DNA of 38,321 nucleotides from Spongiibacteraceae bacterium (GCA_030618505.1 JAUXDF010000003.1:1-38321), one strand, 5' to 3'; counted from the stretch's first letter, positions 11,397 to 25,372 are shown. Notes: generated from the letters alone by a model not told the origin. A program made the numbers and translations.

Positions 11397-12260
11397 TTAG
11401 GAAATCGCCGAAGCACCACTTACTATTTCTGAAAGTTCCTGGGTAATCGATGCCTGGCGCGCTTTGTTATAAATAAGCTCCAGACCATCAATCAGGTCTC
11501 CGGCATTATCGGTGGCATTTTTCATTGCCAGCATGCGTGCTGCCTGCTCGCAAGCGCCGTTTTCAACCACGGCCTGATATACCTGGGATTCGATATAACG
11601 GGCAAATAAACCATCCAACAAATCGCGAGCATCGGGCTCGTAGATATAATCCCAATGATGTTTCATGTCTTCGCTTTGTTCAGCTTCTAAAGGCAGTAGC
11701 TGCGATACACCTGGATTCTGTGTCATGGTGTTAATGAACTCATTACCCACCAAGAACAGCTTATCGATTTTTCCTTCACTAAAACCGTCAAGCATGACCT
11801 TCACGCCACCGATCAGATCGGCAACATCCGGAGTTTCACCCAGATCCCTTATTGCGGCTATAACATTACCACCGTAACTCTTAAAAAATGCCGCCGCTTT
11901 AGCGCCCACTAAACAAAGATCGATCTCTACATTACTGTCGTGCCATTGTTTCATTGCTTTAATGGAGGCCTTAAACAAGTTAATGTTTAAACCTCCACAT
12001 AAACCACGATCAGACGAAACGATAATAAAGCCAACTCGCTTTACATCACGCTCCTGCATAAACTTGTGCTTGTATTCCGGTGTAGCATTAGCAACATGGC
12101 CAATAACCTGGCGTATACGCTGGGAATAAGGCTTACCCAATTGCATGCGTTCCTGTGCCTTGCGCATTTTACTCGCAGCAACCATCTCCATTGCGCTCGT
12201 AATTTTCTGCGTACTCTTAATACTGCCGATCTGAGTACGTATTTCTTTTCCGCCAGCCAT
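11397..12260 (-). CDS. atpG: ATP synthase gamma subunit
   Basis: [36 protein letters not shown]. Confidence 0.98.
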   Translation of the reverse strand: MAGGKEIRTQIGSIKSTQKITSAMEMVAASKMRKAQERMQLGKPYSQRIRQVIGHVANATPEYKHKFMQERDVKRVGFIIVSSDRGLCGGLNINLFKASIKAMKQWHDSNVEIDLCLVGAKAAAFFKSYGGNVIAAIRDLGETPDVADLIGGVKVMLDGFSEGKIDKLFLVGNEFINTMTQNPGVSQLLPLEAEQSEDMKHHWDYIYEPDARDLLDGLFARYIESQVYQAVVENGACEQAARMLAMKNATDNAGDLIDGLELIYNKARQASITQELSEIVSGASAIS

Positions 12261-12361
12261 CTCTTCCCACCTGAACCTTGTTAAATAAGGTACAACTAAA
12301 TCTTATCGATTTAGCTTATAACAAGCCAGTCAAAGACTAAGTCTTTGACCGTACCGGATTT

Positions 12362-13906
12362 CTACCAAGTCTGGGTAGACTTGAATTTTTCTATTGCTTC
12401 TTTGAACTTGCCTTCAAACTCATCATTCCAGTTACCAGAGCTAACAATTGCTTTCATGGTGTCGGCAAATTCGCTGTTAGCAAAAGACAATAACGCTGAT
12501 TCAAAAGCGCCAATCTTTTCTACAGCCACATCTTTAAGGTGGCCTTCGTTAGCGGCATAAACCATCAAACCCATTTCAGCAACATTCATTGGAGAATACT
12601 GCTTTTGCTTCATCAATTCGGTAACGCGCTCTCCATGATCGAGCTGCGCACGAGTGGCTTCATCAAGGTCGGAAGCAAACTGGGAGAAAGCGGCCAATTC
12701 ACGATACTGGGCCAGCGCAGTACGAATACCACCGGACAGTTTCTTCATAACTTTGGTCTGCGCGGCACCACCAACACGAGATACGGATATACCCGCGTTC
12801 ATCGCTGGACGAATACCAGCGTTAAACATATCCGCTTCCAGGAATATCTGTCCGTCAGTAATTGAAATTACGTTGGTTGGTACGAATGCAGATACGTCGC
12901 CCGCTTGAGTTTCGATAATTGGCAGTGCGGTCAATGAACCGGTTTTGCCTTTTACTTCACCATCGGTGAATTTCTCTACGTAATTGGCATTAACTCGCGA
13001 GGCGCGCTCTAGCAAACGTGAGTGGAGATAGAATACATCACCAGGATACGCTTCACGTCCTGGTGGACGGCGTAGCAAGAGTGAAATCTGACGATAGGCC
13101 CAGGCTTGTTTAGTCAGGTCATCAAAAATAATCAGTGCATCTTCACCACGGTCACGATAGTACTCACCCATCGAAGCTCCAGCAAAAGGCGCCAAATATT
13201 GCATGGCAGCAGGATCCGATGCGGTAGCAGCAACAATAATGGTGTGATCCATAGCGCCATGCTCTTCGAGTTTTCGCACAACAGCAGCAATAGAAGAGGC
13301 TTTCTGTCCGATCGCTACATAGATACACTTAATACCAGAGTCTTTCTGGTTAATAATTGCATCAATGGCTATCGCACTCTTACCAATCTGACGGTCACCG
13401 ATAATCAACTCGCGCTGACCACGACCGATGGGCACCATTGCATCTACAGCTTTTAAACCAATCTGCACCGGCTGATCAACCGATTGGCGATCAATTACAC
13501 CGGGGGCTACTTTTTCGATAGCATCGGTCAGTTTAGCATTAACCGAGCCTTTTCCATCAATGGGGCTACCCAATGCGTCTACTACACGACCTTGTAATTC
13601 AGGCCCGACCGGTACTTCAAGAATTCGGCCAGTACACTTACAGCTCTGACCTTCGGCCAGACTGCGGTAGTCGCCCAAAATTACTGCGCCAACGGAGTCT
13701 CTTTCGAGGTTCAAAGCCATGCCATAGACACCGCCTTCAAACTCTATCATTTCGCCGTACATTACGTCGGCAAGACCATGGATTCGAATGATACCGTCGG
13801 TTACGGAAACAACGGTACCTTCGTTGCGGGCCTCAGTAGATACATCGAGTTCGTCGATGCGCTGCTTGATTATTTCGCTAATCTCGGATGGATTCAGCTG
13901 CTGCAT
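12362..13906 (-). CDS. atpA: ATP synthase alpha subunit
   Basis: [22 protein letters not shown]... [15 protein letters not shown]. Confidence 0.98.
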   Translation of the reverse strand: MQQLNPSEISEIIKQRIDELDVSTEARNEGTVVSVTDGIIRIHGLADVMYGEMIEFEGGVYGMALNLERDSVGAVILGDYRSLAEGQSCKCTGRILEVPVGPELQGRVVDALGSPIDGKGSVNAKLTDAIEKVAPGVIDRQSVDQPVQIGLKAVDAMVPIGRGQRELIIGDRQIGKSAIAIDAIINQKDSGIKCIYVAIGQKASSIAAVVRKLEEHGAMDHTIIVAATASDPAAMQYLAPFAGASMGEYYRDRGEDALIIFDDLTKQAWAYRQISLLLRRPPGREAYPGDVFYLHSRLLERASRVNANYVEKFTDGEVKGKTGSLTALPIIETQAGDVSAFVPTNVISITDGQIFLEADMFNAGIRPAMNAGISVSRVGGAAQTKVMKKLSGGIRTALAQYRELAAFSQFASDLDEATRAQLDHGERVTELMKQKQYSPMNVAEMGLMVYAANEGHLKDVAVEKIGAFESALLSFANSEFADTMKAIVSSGNWNDEFEGKFKEAIEKFKSTQTW

Positions 13907-13922
13907 GCTCTGTTCCTCAATC

Positions 13923-14459
13923 CTACAATTTCATTGATTCTGCAAGCTTGGCCAAACGGCCTCGCACAGAACCGTCAATGACGATGTCGCCGGCACGAAC
14001 TAATATTCCGCCCAGCAAATTTTTGTCTACAACTGTACTTACTCGTATATCGCGTTCCAGCTTTTTACTCAGTGCGTCATCCAGTTTTTGCTGAATATCT
14101 TCACCTAAAGTAAATGCTGTCGAAATCTCGACATCTACCGTACGCTCTTGATTTGCCTTTAAGTCAGCAAAAAGTTGCTGAATTTGAGGCAATAATCTCA
14201 GTCGCTTATTTTCAGCTAATACCGTGACAAAGTTGCGTCCTTTTTCACTCAGTACATCTCCACACACTTCAACCAGCATGTTTGACTGCTGCTGAGATGT
14301 TATAGAAGGTGACGCAATAATCTTTGTTACATTTTCACTCTGGCAAACTGCAGATAATATCGCAATTTGTGTTTCCCAACCCGCAAGATCCTTATCCGCC
14401 ATAGCCTGCTGAAAAACAGCTTTTGCGTAAGGTCGTGCCAAGGTATTTAATTCAGCCAT
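13923..14459 (-). CDS. atpH: ATP synthase delta subunit
   Basis: [19 protein letters not shown]... and operon position. Confidence 0.96.
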   Translation of the reverse strand: MAELNTLARPYAKAVFQQAMADKDLAGWETQIAILSAVCQSENVTKIIASPSITSQQQSNMLVEVCGDVLSEKGRNFVTVLAENKRLRLLPQIQQLFADLKANQERTVDVEISTAFTLGEDIQQKLDDALSKKLERDIRVSTVVDKNLLGGILVRAGDIVIDGSVRGRLAKLAESMKL

Positions 14460-14471
14460 TAGATGCCTCGC

Positions 14472-14942
14472 TTAAAGACCAGCGGCCAGCTTGTCGACCA
14501 AATCTTTATGCGCACTTTCATCAATTGAGACTTCGAGAATTTTCTCAGCCCCAGCCAATGCCAATGCACCCACTTGCGCACGTAACTGCTCTTTTGCGCG
14601 ATTAACCTCTTGGTCAATCTCGGCTTGAGCGGCTTCTTTTAAACGATCACCTTCTAGTCGAGCCTGATCTTTGGACTCATCAACTATTTGGGTAGCTCGT
14701 TTGTTTGCCTGTTCAATAATACTGGTAGCCTCTATTTTGGCTTCATGCATTTTTTGAACGGCGTTCTTTTGTGCTAATTCCAGGTCTAGCTGTGCGCGAT
14801 CTGCTGCGCTCAAACCTTCATCAATAAGCTTTTGACGTTCCTGCATCGCTTCAATGACCGGTGGCCATATGAACTTTTTGCAGAACCAGACAAACATAAC
14901 GAAGCTTATGAGCTGGCCAAGAATTGTTAAATTGATATTCAC
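14472..14942 (-). CDS. atpF: ATP synthase b subunit
   Basis: [40 protein letters not shown]. Confidence 0.97.
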   Translation of the reverse strand: MNINLTILGQLISFVMFVWFCKKFIWPPVIEAMQERQKLIDEGLSAADRAQLDLELAQKNAVQKMHEAKIEATSIIEQANKRATQIVDESKDQARLEGDRLKEAAQAEIDQEVNRAKEQLRAQVGALALAGAEKILEVSIDESAHKDLVDKLAAGL

Positions 14943-15004
14943 TACAACACCTCTTGCTGTTGTGGAACGTTAGGTCTTAATCAACCCGCGTTTGTAAAAA
15001 CTGT

Positions 15005-15250
<246 letters not shown>

Positions 15251-15291
15251 CTAATGGTTATGGTTAATTTAAAATCGTTAATTTAAAATCG

Positions 15292-16170
<879 letters not shown>

Positions 16171-16174
16171 CTAT

Positions 16175-16588
16175 CTATCTCTTTGAATGACTATAGTGAG
16201 TAGAGCCTTTTGACTGCAGTAATACCGCTGCGCCAATCGTTCCTACTAATAAAGTAACAACAAAACCAATTAACAAAGCTACTGTGTGCAGGGGTTCTAT
16301 AAATTTGAACACCATTGCCATCAGTATTGCCATTACAGCAAATTTTCCAATCTCGGCCTTGTAAAATGAGCCGAGTACCTTATTGGCATAGCGCGTTCCG
16401 TTGTAACGAAACGCTCTCCAGCCAAAATAAGTATTTCCTGCAGTAACAACCAAAGCGCCCAAAGCCGCTGAAATTGCTGCTGTGACTCCTGAAATACTAA
16501 ACAAGACAGCTAGCAGCGCAGTTGTTAATAATTGTAAAAGTATTAAGCGATGTAGCGGTGGTTTAGCAATGACGGATGAGTGTTTCAT
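16175..16588 (-). CDS. atpI: ATP synthase protein I
   Basis: Small membrane protein at the operon head; FYKAEIGKFAVMAILMAMVFKF. Confidence 0.85.
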   Translation of the reverse strand: MKHSSVIAKPPLHRLILLQLLTTALLAVLFSISGVTAAISAALGALVVTAGNTYFGWRAFRYNGTRYANKVLGSFYKAEIGKFAVMAILMAMVFKFIEPLHTVALLIGFVVTLLVGTIGAAVLLQSKGSTHYSHSKR

Positions 16589-16883
16589 GTTCTTTTAGCC
16601 TTATTATGAGCCTACCTCGCCACAACAAAGCCACACTGCCTTCCAGATAGTTACAAGAAACCCTGAAACTATATTGATTACCCCAACCCTACCTTTTACA
16701 AATACTGCCTCGTTAGCCCTAAGCTAACGGGGGCGCATTATAAGGAATACGGATTAGGGAATCAACTGCTACTGCGCCAATGATGCACCCAAATCCGGTA
16801 GCCGCACCATTTTGGTTCTTAATACCGATATTCATCACTGGTTTTACTAATTGGATAGGGATTCAATGGTGGTTTGGGTAAAA

Positions 16884-17768
16884 CTACTTAATATGGTTTA
16901 AAATCCCATCAAGCTCATCAAGGCTGTTGTATTTAAAAACCAGTTTTCCCTTACCTTTTGCGCTATGTTGAATCAATACTGTAGCTCCGAGCTTTCCAGA
17001 CAACTGCTCTTCCAGACGTTTGATGTCCGGATCAATCTTCTTCTCGGTATTTTGGTTATTGTGCTCCTGCTGCAAACGACGAACCAGCGCTTCTGTCTGC
17101 CTGACTGATAAGCCCCTGCTCACCACACTGCTAGCTGCACTGACTTGCTTATTCTCAGCTAGTCCCAATAAAGCCCGCGCATGCCCCATCTCAAGGTCAC
17201 CATGCTCTAGCAGACGGCGTACTTCCTCCTTAAGACTCATCAGGCGCAGCAGGTTGGTTATCGTAGTTCTGGATTTTCCTACCGCATCCGCTACTTCCTG
17301 TTGGGTTAACTCAAACTCCTTTTGCAGGCGTTGCAAGGCAATCGCTTCTTCAATTGGATTGAGATCTTCGCGCTGAATATTTTCGATCAGTGCCATCGCT
17401 ACTGCAGCTTCATCGGGTACATCTCGAATAATAACCGGAATATCTTGTAGTCCCGCTAGCTGACAAGCTCGCCAACGGCGCTCACCAGCAATAATTTCAT
17501 AATGGTCTTTGGAAACTGGCCGTACCACAATCGGCTGCATTACACCTTGAACTCTTATCGATGCCGCCAACTCCTCAAGAGCCTCGGGGTGCATATCACG
17601 GCGTGGCTGGTATTTACCACGCTGAATAAATTCAACCGGTAATTTTTTTAACTGTCCATCCAGGGACTTGGTTTCACTTTTTTGATCAACTATATCATCA
17701 GCAGCTGGCCTGGTGCCTGCTAGCAGGGCATCAAGCCCCCGTCCCAAACCTCGCTTTTTTGCTGCCAT
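16884..17768 (-). CDS. parB: Chromosome partitioning protein ParB
   Basis: KRGLGRGLDALLAG, GKYQPRRDMHPEALEELAASIRVQGVMQPIVVR, IAGERRWRACQLAG. Confidence 0.97.
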   Translation of the reverse strand: MAAKKRGLGRGLDALLAGTRPAADDIVDQKSETKSLDGQLKKLPVEFIQRGKYQPRRDMHPEALEELAASIRVQGVMQPIVVRPVSKDHYEIIAGERRWRACQLAGLQDIPVIIRDVPDEAAVAMALIENIQREDLNPIEEAIALQRLQKEFELTQQEVADAVGKSRTTITNLLRLMSLKEEVRRLLEHGDLEMGHARALLGLAENKQVSAASSVVSRGLSVRQTEALVRRLQQEHNNQNTEKKIDPDIKRLEEQLSGKLGATVLIQHSAKGKGKLVFKYNSLDELDGILNHIK

Positions 17769-17875
17769 AGAATCCTCTAGCTACTTCAAATTAGTATTTC
17801 TTTACGCTTGGTTTATTACTGCCTTGATGACAGCAGTAACCAAGTCGGACTTAATAAGCTTGGTAATCCATCAGA

Positions 17876-18670
17876 TTACAGTTCAACCACCGACTGACAG
17901 GACTTTTCATCCATTCTTCGTAATACTTCACCTGCCAGAACCAGGTAGGCTTTTGCTCCCCTGGAGGTTTTGTCATAAATCAGTGCTGGCAAACCATGGC
18001 TAGGTGCCTCTGCCAAACGCACATTACGTGGTATACAGGTTCGATAGAGTTGATCGCCAAAGTGACGTACCAGCTGTTTAGAGACATCTCGCGTTAAGCC
18101 GTTTCTGGGGTCGTACATAGTACGTAAAATCCCTTCTATTTTTAAATCAGGGTTTATCACATCTGTAATACTGGCAATTGTCCTCAGCAGATCACTTAAA
18201 CCTTCCAAGGCGTAATATTCACACTGCATGGGAATAATCACACCATCGGCGGCACAAAGCCCATTAACGGTCAACATATTTAACGAGGGGGGGCAGTCAA
18301 TAATAATAAAATCATAGTTATCAGCAACCGTACTTAATGCCCTACGTAAGCGAGTTTCTCTGGCTAAGGTATCCAAAAGCTGGACTTCAGCTGCTGTCAG
18401 ATCGGCATTTGCTGGTAATACATCGTAAGCACCGACAGTATCATAAACACAACAATCACTAACCGTGGCCTCATCAACCAGTACATCGTAAATACTTAAC
18501 TCGAGGTTATTTTTATCGACACCACTACCCATAGTGGCATTTCCCTGCGGGTCAAGATCAACCAGTAATACGCGCTTTTTGGTTGCTGCCAGCGAAGCCG
18601 ACAGATTTACTGTGGTGGTGGTTTTAGCTACACCGCCCTTTTGATTTGCTACCGCTAGTATTCTGGCCAA
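17876..18670 (-). CDS. parA: Chromosome partitioning ATPase ParA
   Basis: MARILAVANQKGGVAKTTTTVNLSASLA deviant Walker A. Confidence 0.97.
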   Translation of the reverse strand: MARILAVANQKGGVAKTTTTVNLSASLAATKKRVLLVDLDPQGNATMGSGVDKNNLELSIYDVLVDEATVSDCCVYDTVGAYDVLPANADLTAAEVQLLDTLARETRLRRALSTVADNYDFIIIDCPPSLNMLTVNGLCAADGVIIPMQCEYYALEGLSDLLRTIASITDVINPDLKIEGILRTMYDPRNGLTRDVSKQLVRHFGDQLYRTCIPRNVRLAEAPSHGLPALIYDKTSRGAKAYLVLAGEVLRRMDEKSCQSVVEL

Positions 18671-18701
18671 ACTGTAATTCCTGCTCTAAGCGTGGTATTG
18701 G

Positions 18702-19331
18702 CTAATTTGCTTGAATAACCACCAAGTGGCGCTCGCCCTCCAAATCAGGCACGGCAAGCGTATAACAGGCTTTGACATTAAAGCCTTTTGGCAAATCCCT
18801 CAACTCTTTTTCAGGGTATAAGCCTTTCATCGCATAAAAACTGCCCTGCTCTGCGCAAAGCGCTTGAGTATAAACCAACATTTCCCTAAGGGAAGTAAAC
18901 GCTCGGCTTAATACACCATCAAATTTTTTCAGGGGAGTGAAATCTTCTGCTCGTGCTTTAACCACCTGCACATTATCCAAGGCCAGTTCCGCTTTTACCT
19001 GTAATAAAAAACGTGTTTTTTTGCTGTTGGTATCCAATAAGGTAAATTGCTGCTCCGGTAATGCTATTGCCAGTGGAATGCCGGGTAGACCTGCACCAGT
19101 ACCAACATCAACAAAATATTCTCCCTCAAGAAAAGGCGCGATACTTAAACTGTCCAGTAAATGCAAAACCAACATATCTTCAGGTTTTTTGATTGCGGTT
19201 AGGTTATAGGACTTGTTCCATTTTTCAATCAACAGCAGATAGTTGATCAAGCAATTTTTTTGTTGTGTTGATAAAGTAATAGCTAGAGTTTCCAGGCCAC
19301 AATTAAGTCGAGAATCAAGCTGAGACTGCAT
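18702..19331 (-). CDS. rsmG: 16S rRNA (guanine(527)-N7)-methyltransferase
   Basis: YFVDVGTGAGLPGIPLAIALPEQQFTLLDTNSKKTRFL. Confidence 0.96.
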   Translation of the reverse strand: MQSQLDSRLNCGLETLAITLSTQQKNCLINYLLLIEKWNKSYNLTAIKKPEDMLVLHLLDSLSIAPFLEGEYFVDVGTGAGLPGIPLAIALPEQQFTLLDTNSKKTRFLLQVKAELALDNVQVVKARAEDFTPLKKFDGVLSRAFTSLREMLVYTQALCAEQGSFYAMKGLYPEKELRDLPKGFNVKACYTLAVPDLEGERHLVVIQAN

Positions 19332-19339
19332 ATCAATCC

Positions 19340-21247
19340 TTAGGCGCTTTTTTTATCAAGAGCGCCACGTTTTTTCATATAGATTAGCAGCAGGGAAACC
19401 GCAGCCGGGGTAACACCAGGGATACGTGATGCTTGACCTAAAGTTTGTGGTTTGGTGCTTATTAATTTCTGCTTAACTTCATTGGATAACCCTTCAACGG
19501 GCTGGTAATCAAAATCATCAGGCAGTAAACAGTTTTCATAACGGTGCATACGATCAATTTCATCTTGCTGGCGAGATATATAACCCGCGTATTTCACCTG
19601 TACTTCTATTTGTTCAACAACCTGCTTGTTAATATTTTTTTTATCTTCATTATCATATGCCGCCATCAGCTGTTGATAACTAACCCCTGGTCGTTTTAAT
19701 AAATCCAGTAGGTTATATTCTCTACTCAAGGGATTTTCTAATACTTCATTTAGCTTTTGTGCTTGCACACTATCGGGTTGAATCCAGGTTGTAGCCAACC
19801 GCTGCCTTTCTTTTTCGATGGCTTCAAATTTTTCTGAGAAAAACTGCCATTGCTGATCTCCAAGTAAACCCAACTCCCGTCCTTTTTCACTTAAGCGTAA
19901 ATCCGCATTATCTTCACGCAGAAGCAAACGATATTCTGCCCTACTAGTAAACATACGATAGGGTTCACTCGTACCCAAGTTAATCAAATCATCAACCAGT
20001 ACGCCAATATAGGCTTCATCTCTACGGGGACACCAAGGCTCTTTTTGCTGTGCGGCTAGTGCCGCATTACAACCGGCTAATAAACCTTGAGCAGCAGCTT
20101 CTTCGTAACCGGTGGTGCCATTAATCTGACCAGCAAAAAACAAACCCCTAATAGCTTTGGTTTCTAAAGAATATTTAAGACCACGTGGATCAAAAAAATC
20201 ATATTCAATGGCATAACCCGGTCGAGTGATATGAGCGTTTTCAAAACCTTTAATTGCCCGTATTAAATTAAGCTGTACATCAAAGGGAAGACTGGTGGAA
20301 ATACCATTGGGATAAAGCTCGTGGGTATTTAAGCCTTCAGGTTCAATAAAAATTTGGTGGGAATCTTTATCAGCAAAACGGTGGATTTTATCTTCTATTG
20401 AAGGGCAATACCGAGGACCTATACCTTCGATAACACCGGTGTACATAGGCGAGCGATCTAAACCGGCACGGATAATATCGTGACAACGCTCATTGGTGTG
20501 GGTAATCCAGCAACATATCTGTTTTGGGTGTTGATCAACGCTGCCCTGAAAAGACATTACCGGCCTTGGCTGATCCCCCCACTGTTCCTCCAAAATTTCA
20601 AAATTAACACTGCGCGCATCAATACGCGGCGGAGTTCCGGTTTTTAAACGTTCAACATTAAAGGGAAGTTCTCGCAGACGATCTGCCAAAGCCAGCGATG
20701 CTGGATCTCCAGCGCGCCCACCCTGATGGCTTTGTAAACCGATATGGATTTTCCCCGCTAAAAAAGTTCCTGCGGTTAGTACCACGGAGTCTGCGAGAAA
20801 ACGTAAACCCATATTGGTAACAACACCATTTATTTTATTATCGCTAATAATTAAATCATCGGCTGTCTGTTGGAAAATAAAAAGATTTTTTTGGTTTTCC
20901 AGAATATTACGTATCGCTGATTTATAGAGCGCTCGATCAGCCTGCGCTCGAGTCGCTCGTACCGCAGGACCTTTTCTGGCATTAAGAATACGAAACTGAA
21001 TACCGGCCAGATCAGTGGCTTTTGCCATTGCCCCGCCTAAAGCATCAATTTCTTTAACCAGGTGGCTTTTGCCAATACCGCCAATAGCGGGATTGCAGGA
21101 CATTAAACCCAGGGTTTCAATATTCTGGGTTAATAGTAGAGTTTTAAGCCCCATCCTGGCGCTAGCGAGAGCTGCCTCGGTGCCAGCATGTCCACCGCCA
21201 ATAACAATTACTGCAAATCGTTCAGGGAATTCCACGACTAACCTCAA
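19340..21247 (-). CDS. mnmG: tRNA uridine-5-carboxymethylaminomethyl modification enzyme MnmG/GidA
   Basis: [45 protein letters not shown]. Confidence 0.98.
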   Translation of the reverse strand: MRLVVEFPERFAVIVIGGGHAGTEAALASARMGLKTLLLTQNIETLGLMSCNPAIGGIGKSHLVKEIDALGGAMAKATDLAGIQFRILNARKGPAVRATRAQADRALYKSAIRNILENQKNLFIFQQTADDLIISDNKINGVVTNMGLRFLADSVVLTAGTFLAGKIHIGLQSHQGGRAGDPASLALADRLRELPFNVERLKTGTPPRIDARSVNFEILEEQWGDQPRPVMSFQGSVDQHPKQICCWITHTNERCHDIIRAGLDRSPMYTGVIEGIGPRYCPSIEDKIHRFADKDSHQIFIEPEGLNTHELYPNGISTSLPFDVQLNLIRAIKGFENAHITRPGYAIEYDFFDPRGLKYSLETKAIRGLFFAGQINGTTGYEEAAAQGLLAGCNAALAAQQKEPWCPRRDEAYIGVLVDDLINLGTSEPYRMFTSRAEYRLLLREDNADLRLSEKGRELGLLGDQQWQFFSEKFEAIEKERQRLATTWIQPDSVQAQKLNEVLENPLSREYNLLDLLKRPGVSYQQLMAAYDNEDKKNINKQVVEQIEVQVKYAGYISRQQDEIDRMHRYENCLLPDDFDYQPVEGLSNEVKQKLISTKPQTLGQASRIPGVTPAAVSLLLIYMKKRGALDKKSA

Positions 21248-21554
21248 GCTGATTATTCTACTGCTGGATAAAAAAGGGTGGCCGATTATACGCAGAACTG
21301 ATTAAAGGATCAAAAGGCTTGTTTAATCGTTAATCAGTTATAAATCACTTACTTTTTGTTTTCGTGGAGTCTTTAAGTATAAAGATCTTTATGTATATAT
21401 ATGTATTATATATAGAAGATATTTAATATAGTTATTATTAGGGAGCCTATTTTCTGTTTATAAGTAGTTATTTTCAATTAAAAACAACCACTTATAGAGA
21501 ATGTAAGTGCTGTATTAACTAAGTATTTACTTGTGTAATAGCTCTTAAAGAAAT

Positions 21555-21706
21555 TGTGGATAAAACCGATTGCAATAAATCTGTGGATAAACTTCATAGT
21601 TATCATTGTTTCGTTGACAAGTTATACACAGCTAGTTCAATTAGCTCAACTAGTATTCATGGGAGATTGATAAATAGGGATAAGTTTTAAGTTTTGTTGT
21701 GTATAA
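21555..21706. promoter_or_regulatory. DnaA-box-like cluster in the mnmG-mnmE intergenic region
   Basis: TGTGGATAA at 21555-21563 and 21582-21590, TTATACACA 21622-21630, TGTGTATAA 21698-21706, beside AT-rich sequence (21390-21440). Confidence 0.6.
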
Positions 21707-21829
21707 GTTGGGGGTAGCTGTTTAATAGCTTGTTAATACTGGGGTACAGACGAAATAGTAGATATTTTCGCTTCTCAATATATCTTGGGTATATATTAAT
21801 TTTGTAATGTTTGCTTCGCCTTTATTTAC

Positions 21830-23239
21830 CTACTTACCTATACAAAAACTGGAAAATATTCTTCCCAGTAGATCATCAGGGCGAAAGTCCCCGGTTATTT
21901 CTCCAAGAGATTGCTGGCAGAGCCTTAGATCTTCAGCCAGTAATTCTCCTGCTGCAGCTTGCTGTAGCTGTTCAAGCCCACACCTTAGATGATTTTCTGC
22001 TTGCTCTAGCGCGCGTAGGTGGCGCCGCCTGGCACTAAAGCAACCTTCTATATTAGTTTGATAACCCATACACGCTTTAAGGTGGTCGCGAAGATCATCG
22101 ATAGCCAAACCCTGCTTGGCAGAGAGAGCAATTGCTGGATGCTGGTCTATCTGCTCTGCTTGCATGCCTGGCTTTAAGCTAGACAGGTCACATTTGTTTA
22201 ATACAATCGTGGTATTGTTTTTCTCGATCAAAGCTTCACTACCCGGAGGCCAAAGTTCACTAGAGCTTGTTGGCAGTTTATCGCTACTATCGACAACCAG
22301 TAAAATACGATCTGCCTGCTCTATCTCCTGCCAGGCGCGACGAATTCCTTCACGCTCTACTTCATCAGGACTTTCTCTTAAACCTGCGGTATCAATAATA
22401 TGCAGGGGCATACCATCAATTTGTATTTGTTCGCGCAGTACATCCCGGGTAGTGCCTTCGATACTAGTTACAATGGCACTGTCTTTACCGCAAAGCATAT
22501 TTAGCAAACTTGATTTTCCGGCATTGGGACGACCAGCAATTACCACACTCATACCTTCTCTTATTAGTGAGCCTTGTTTAGCCTGCTTAAAGATCCTACT
22601 TAGCGTATTTTGAATATTGTGTAGGTCACTCAGTACCTTGCCATCACTTAAAAAATCTATTTCTTCTTCAGGGAAGTCGATAGCGGCTTCTACATAAATT
22701 CGCAGTTTAATGACTTCTTCATTAAGCGCATTAATTTGCCGGGAGAATTCTCCCTGTAAAGAACGTAGTGCATTACGAGCAGCTTGTTCTGAAGCACTGT
22801 CGATTAAATCTGCTATGGCTTCGGCTTGCGCCAGATCGATTTTGTTATTTAGAAAAGCCCGCTCAGAAAATTCACCGGGTCTGGCTAAACGTGCTCCCAG
22901 TGATAACACCTCCCGTAGAAGACAGTCCATAATAATAGGGCCGCCATGGCCCTGTAGTTCCACTACATCCTCTCCGGTAAAAGAGTTTGGCGTTGGAAAA
23001 TACAGACTTATTCCCTGGTCGATAACATTTTTATTGTTGGACTGTTGCTGGCACTGTTGGTAAAAATTACCATAATGGGCGTAACGGGGTTTGAGTTCTT
23101 TTTCAGTAATTTTAACTGATATTTTATAAGCCTTGGGCCCAGAAATACGGATGATAGCAACCCCGCCTTTTCCAGGTGGTGTTGCTAGAGCGGCAATAGT
23201 GTCGCCGTTAAGGGAGGAGTTTATTGGTAAATTATCCAT
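21830..23239 (-). CDS. mnmE: tRNA modification GTPase MnmE/TrmE
   Basis: [34 protein letters not shown]-terminal FCIGK. Confidence 0.98.
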   Translation of the reverse strand: MDNLPINSSLNGDTIAALATPPGKGGVAIIRISGPKAYKISVKITEKELKPRYAHYGNFYQQCQQQSNNKNVIDQGISLYFPTPNSFTGEDVVELQGHGGPIIMDCLLREVLSLGARLARPGEFSERAFLNNKIDLAQAEAIADLIDSASEQAARNALRSLQGEFSRQINALNEEVIKLRIYVEAAIDFPEEEIDFLSDGKVLSDLHNIQNTLSRIFKQAKQGSLIREGMSVVIAGRPNAGKSSLLNMLCGKDSAIVTSIEGTTRDVLREQIQIDGMPLHIIDTAGLRESPDEVEREGIRRAWQEIEQADRILLVVDSSDKLPTSSSELWPPGSEALIEKNNTTIVLNKCDLSSLKPGMQAEQIDQHPAIALSAKQGLAIDDLRDHLKACMGYQTNIEGCFSARRRHLRALEQAENHLRCGLEQLQQAAAGELLAEDLRLCQQSLGEITGDFRPDDLLGRIFSSFCIGK

Positions 23240-23296
23240 AGGGAGTCTCTATTTATTGCTTTTAACTTTGCTGTAAATTTCCCATAAAAATAAGCT

Positions 23297-23322
23297 AAAA
23301 AAAAGACCCTTGCGGGTCTTTT
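23297..23322 (-). terminator. Intrinsic terminator downstream of yidC
   Basis: Minus strand AAAAGACCCgcaaGGGTCTTTTTTTT. Confidence 0.85.
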
Positions 23323-23337
23323 AAAATTTCCAGTACA

Positions 23338-25044
23338 TTATGATTCACTGGCTTTTTCAATTTGTCGAGTAATAATGTATTGTTGAATGATCGAGAGAAT
23401 ATTGTTAACCACCCAGTACAAAACAAGGCCAGCCGGGAACCACAGGAAGAAAAAAGTAAAAATTACCGGTAGCCATTGCATAACTTTTGCCTGCATAGGG
23501 TCAGGTGGTGGAGGATTAAGTTTTTGTTGAATGAACATACTAGCGCCCATAACCAGCGGCAGGAAGAAATAAGGATCCATAGCTGACAGATCTTTAATAT
23601 AACCTATAAAAGGTGCATGGCGCAGTTCAACCCCTTCTAGTAATACCCAGTACAGTGCTATAAATACCGGCATTTGAATGACTATGGGTAAGCAGCCTCC
23701 TAAGGGGTTAACGCCTTCTTTTTTATAAAGCGCCATCATTTCCTGAGATTGTTTTTGTTTGTCATCAGGGTGTAGCTCTTTAATTGAGAGCATTTTAGGT
23801 TGTATCTGACGCATTTTCGCCATACTGCGATAAGAAATAGCAGAGGGGTAGAAGAAGGCAGCTTTTACTGCGATAGTTAATAAAATAATTGACCAACCCC
23901 AGTTGCTGGTTAGGTTATGGAAAAATGTTAGTAAGGCAAATAATGGTTGAGCAATCCACCATAACCAGCCGTAATCGACACTAAGGTCAAGGCCTTCAGC
24001 AAGTTCTTCAAGGCGATACTGATCTTTTGGACCTACGTAGAATCCGGCTTTAATGCTGCCTTGTGTTCCTGGGGCAATAACAACCTCTGAGCCAGTAAAA
24101 CGGGCAATATTTTGTTTGGCACTGGTGACTACGGTTGAATAAGTATATTGCTGATTATCTTCGGGGATCCAGGCGGTCAGAAAATAGTGTTGTAGCATGG
24201 CAATCCAGCCGCCAGTTCGGGTAGTGCTGAAGTTATCTTCAGCCATTTCCTCAAAATCTATTTTTAAAAATCGTTCTTCTGATGTGGAAGTAGCGACACC
24301 AAGAAAAGGCTGCATACCCATACCATTACCACTATCTGCTGCAGGGTCCTGACTATTGTCTCGTTTTATTTGACCATACAAAACTGCTTTCCAGTTTTCT
24401 TCGCTTTGGTTATTAATAAGGTATTCGATAGAAACCAGGTAGTCTTCTCGATGAAAACGATAACGCTTGGTAATCAAAATATTGTTTTCACTCGGTAAGG
24501 TGAGATCTACGATCAGTTCATCAGCACCTTCTTCCAGTTGATAAGATTTTTGCTCGCTATTAAAGTTTGGTCTCCCTTTATTAGTGTCGGTGCCATTAGG
24601 GCCCACCAAGCCACTTTGTGCTATATAAAGCCGCTTGTTATTTTCCAGTAAGGTAAAAGGAATGTCCGGTGTATCAATGTCAGCAAAATGTTTTATTAGC
24701 GCAGCATAGATAATATCTCCACCTAGTAGATCTATATTGAGCTTGAGTACATCGGTTTTTACTTCAATAATATTTTGTGAGTTGGCAATATTATTCTCTA
24801 CCATTACTTCTTTGCTAGCACTGACAACAACAGGAACATCACTGCTTGTTTCAGATATTTGCCCTGCGGAGGGGGTAATGTTTCCAGGAATAGCACTACT
24901 ATTCTCCATAACCTCGTTAGTAGTAATGTCACTGGTGATAGTTTGTTCAGTTCGCTGCTGCTCCTTAAAAGGAACCCATTCTTGCAGCAGCAGCATGGTG
25001 ACTACGGCAATAGCGCCAATAAGTATAATTCGCTGAAAATCCAT
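23338..25044 (-). CDS. yidC: Membrane protein insertase YidC
   Basis: MDFQRIILIGAIAVVTMLLLQEW..., YRSMAKMRQIQPKM, GGCLPIVIQMPVFIALYWVLLE. Confidence 0.98.
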   Translation of the reverse strand: MDFQRIILIGAIAVVTMLLLQEWVPFKEQQRTEQTITSDITTNEVMENSSAIPGNITPSAGQISETSSDVPVVVSASKEVMVENNIANSQNIIEVKTDVLKLNIDLLGGDIIYAALIKHFADIDTPDIPFTLLENNKRLYIAQSGLVGPNGTDTNKGRPNFNSEQKSYQLEEGADELIVDLTLPSENNILITKRYRFHREDYLVSIEYLINNQSEENWKAVLYGQIKRDNSQDPAADSGNGMGMQPFLGVATSTSEERFLKIDFEEMAEDNFSTTRTGGWIAMLQHYFLTAWIPEDNQQYTYSTVVTSAKQNIARFTGSEVVIAPGTQGSIKAGFYVGPKDQYRLEELAEGLDLSVDYGWLWWIAQPLFALLTFFHNLTSNWGWSIILLTIAVKAAFFYPSAISYRSMAKMRQIQPKMLSIKELHPDDKQKQSQEMMALYKKEGVNPLGGCLPIVIQMPVFIALYWVLLEGVELRHAPFIGYIKDLSAMDPYFFLPLVMGASMFIQQKLNPPPPDPMQAKVMQWLPVIFTFFFLWFPAGLVLYWVVNNILSIIQQYIITRQIEKASES

Positions 25045-25048
25045 AATG

Positions 25049-25363
25049 TTATTTCACGGTTAGTTTGTTTTTGCAACAGGGATGAGAATGTGTGGGTACG
25101 GGATCCATACCCCCTTCGTGCCAGGGGTTACAGCGTAAAAGTCGTCGAGCAGCCAAGTATGTGCCTTTTATTACCCCAAAGCGGCCTATTGCTTGATGAG
25201 CATATTCTGAGCAACTGGGATAAAAGCGGCAATTTTGTCCTAATACCGGAGATATAAATAGCCGGTAAAACTGGATAAAAAGAAGGAGTACACTTTGAGG
25301 TAGTCTTTTCAGATGCTGAAGAGAGAAAGCCAGGAAGTTTTTAAGCGTTAACCAGATTTTCAT
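25049..25363 (-). CDS. yidD: Membrane protein insertion efficiency factor YidD
   Basis: IQFYRLFISPVLGQNCRFYPSCSEYAHQAI. Confidence 0.95.
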   Translation of the reverse strand: MKIWLTLKNFLAFSLQHLKRLPQSVLLLFIQFYRLFISPVLGQNCRFYPSCSEYAHQAIGRFGVIKGTYLAARRLLRCNPWHEGGMDPVPTHSHPCCKNKLTVK

Positions 25364-25372
25364 TTTTCTTGG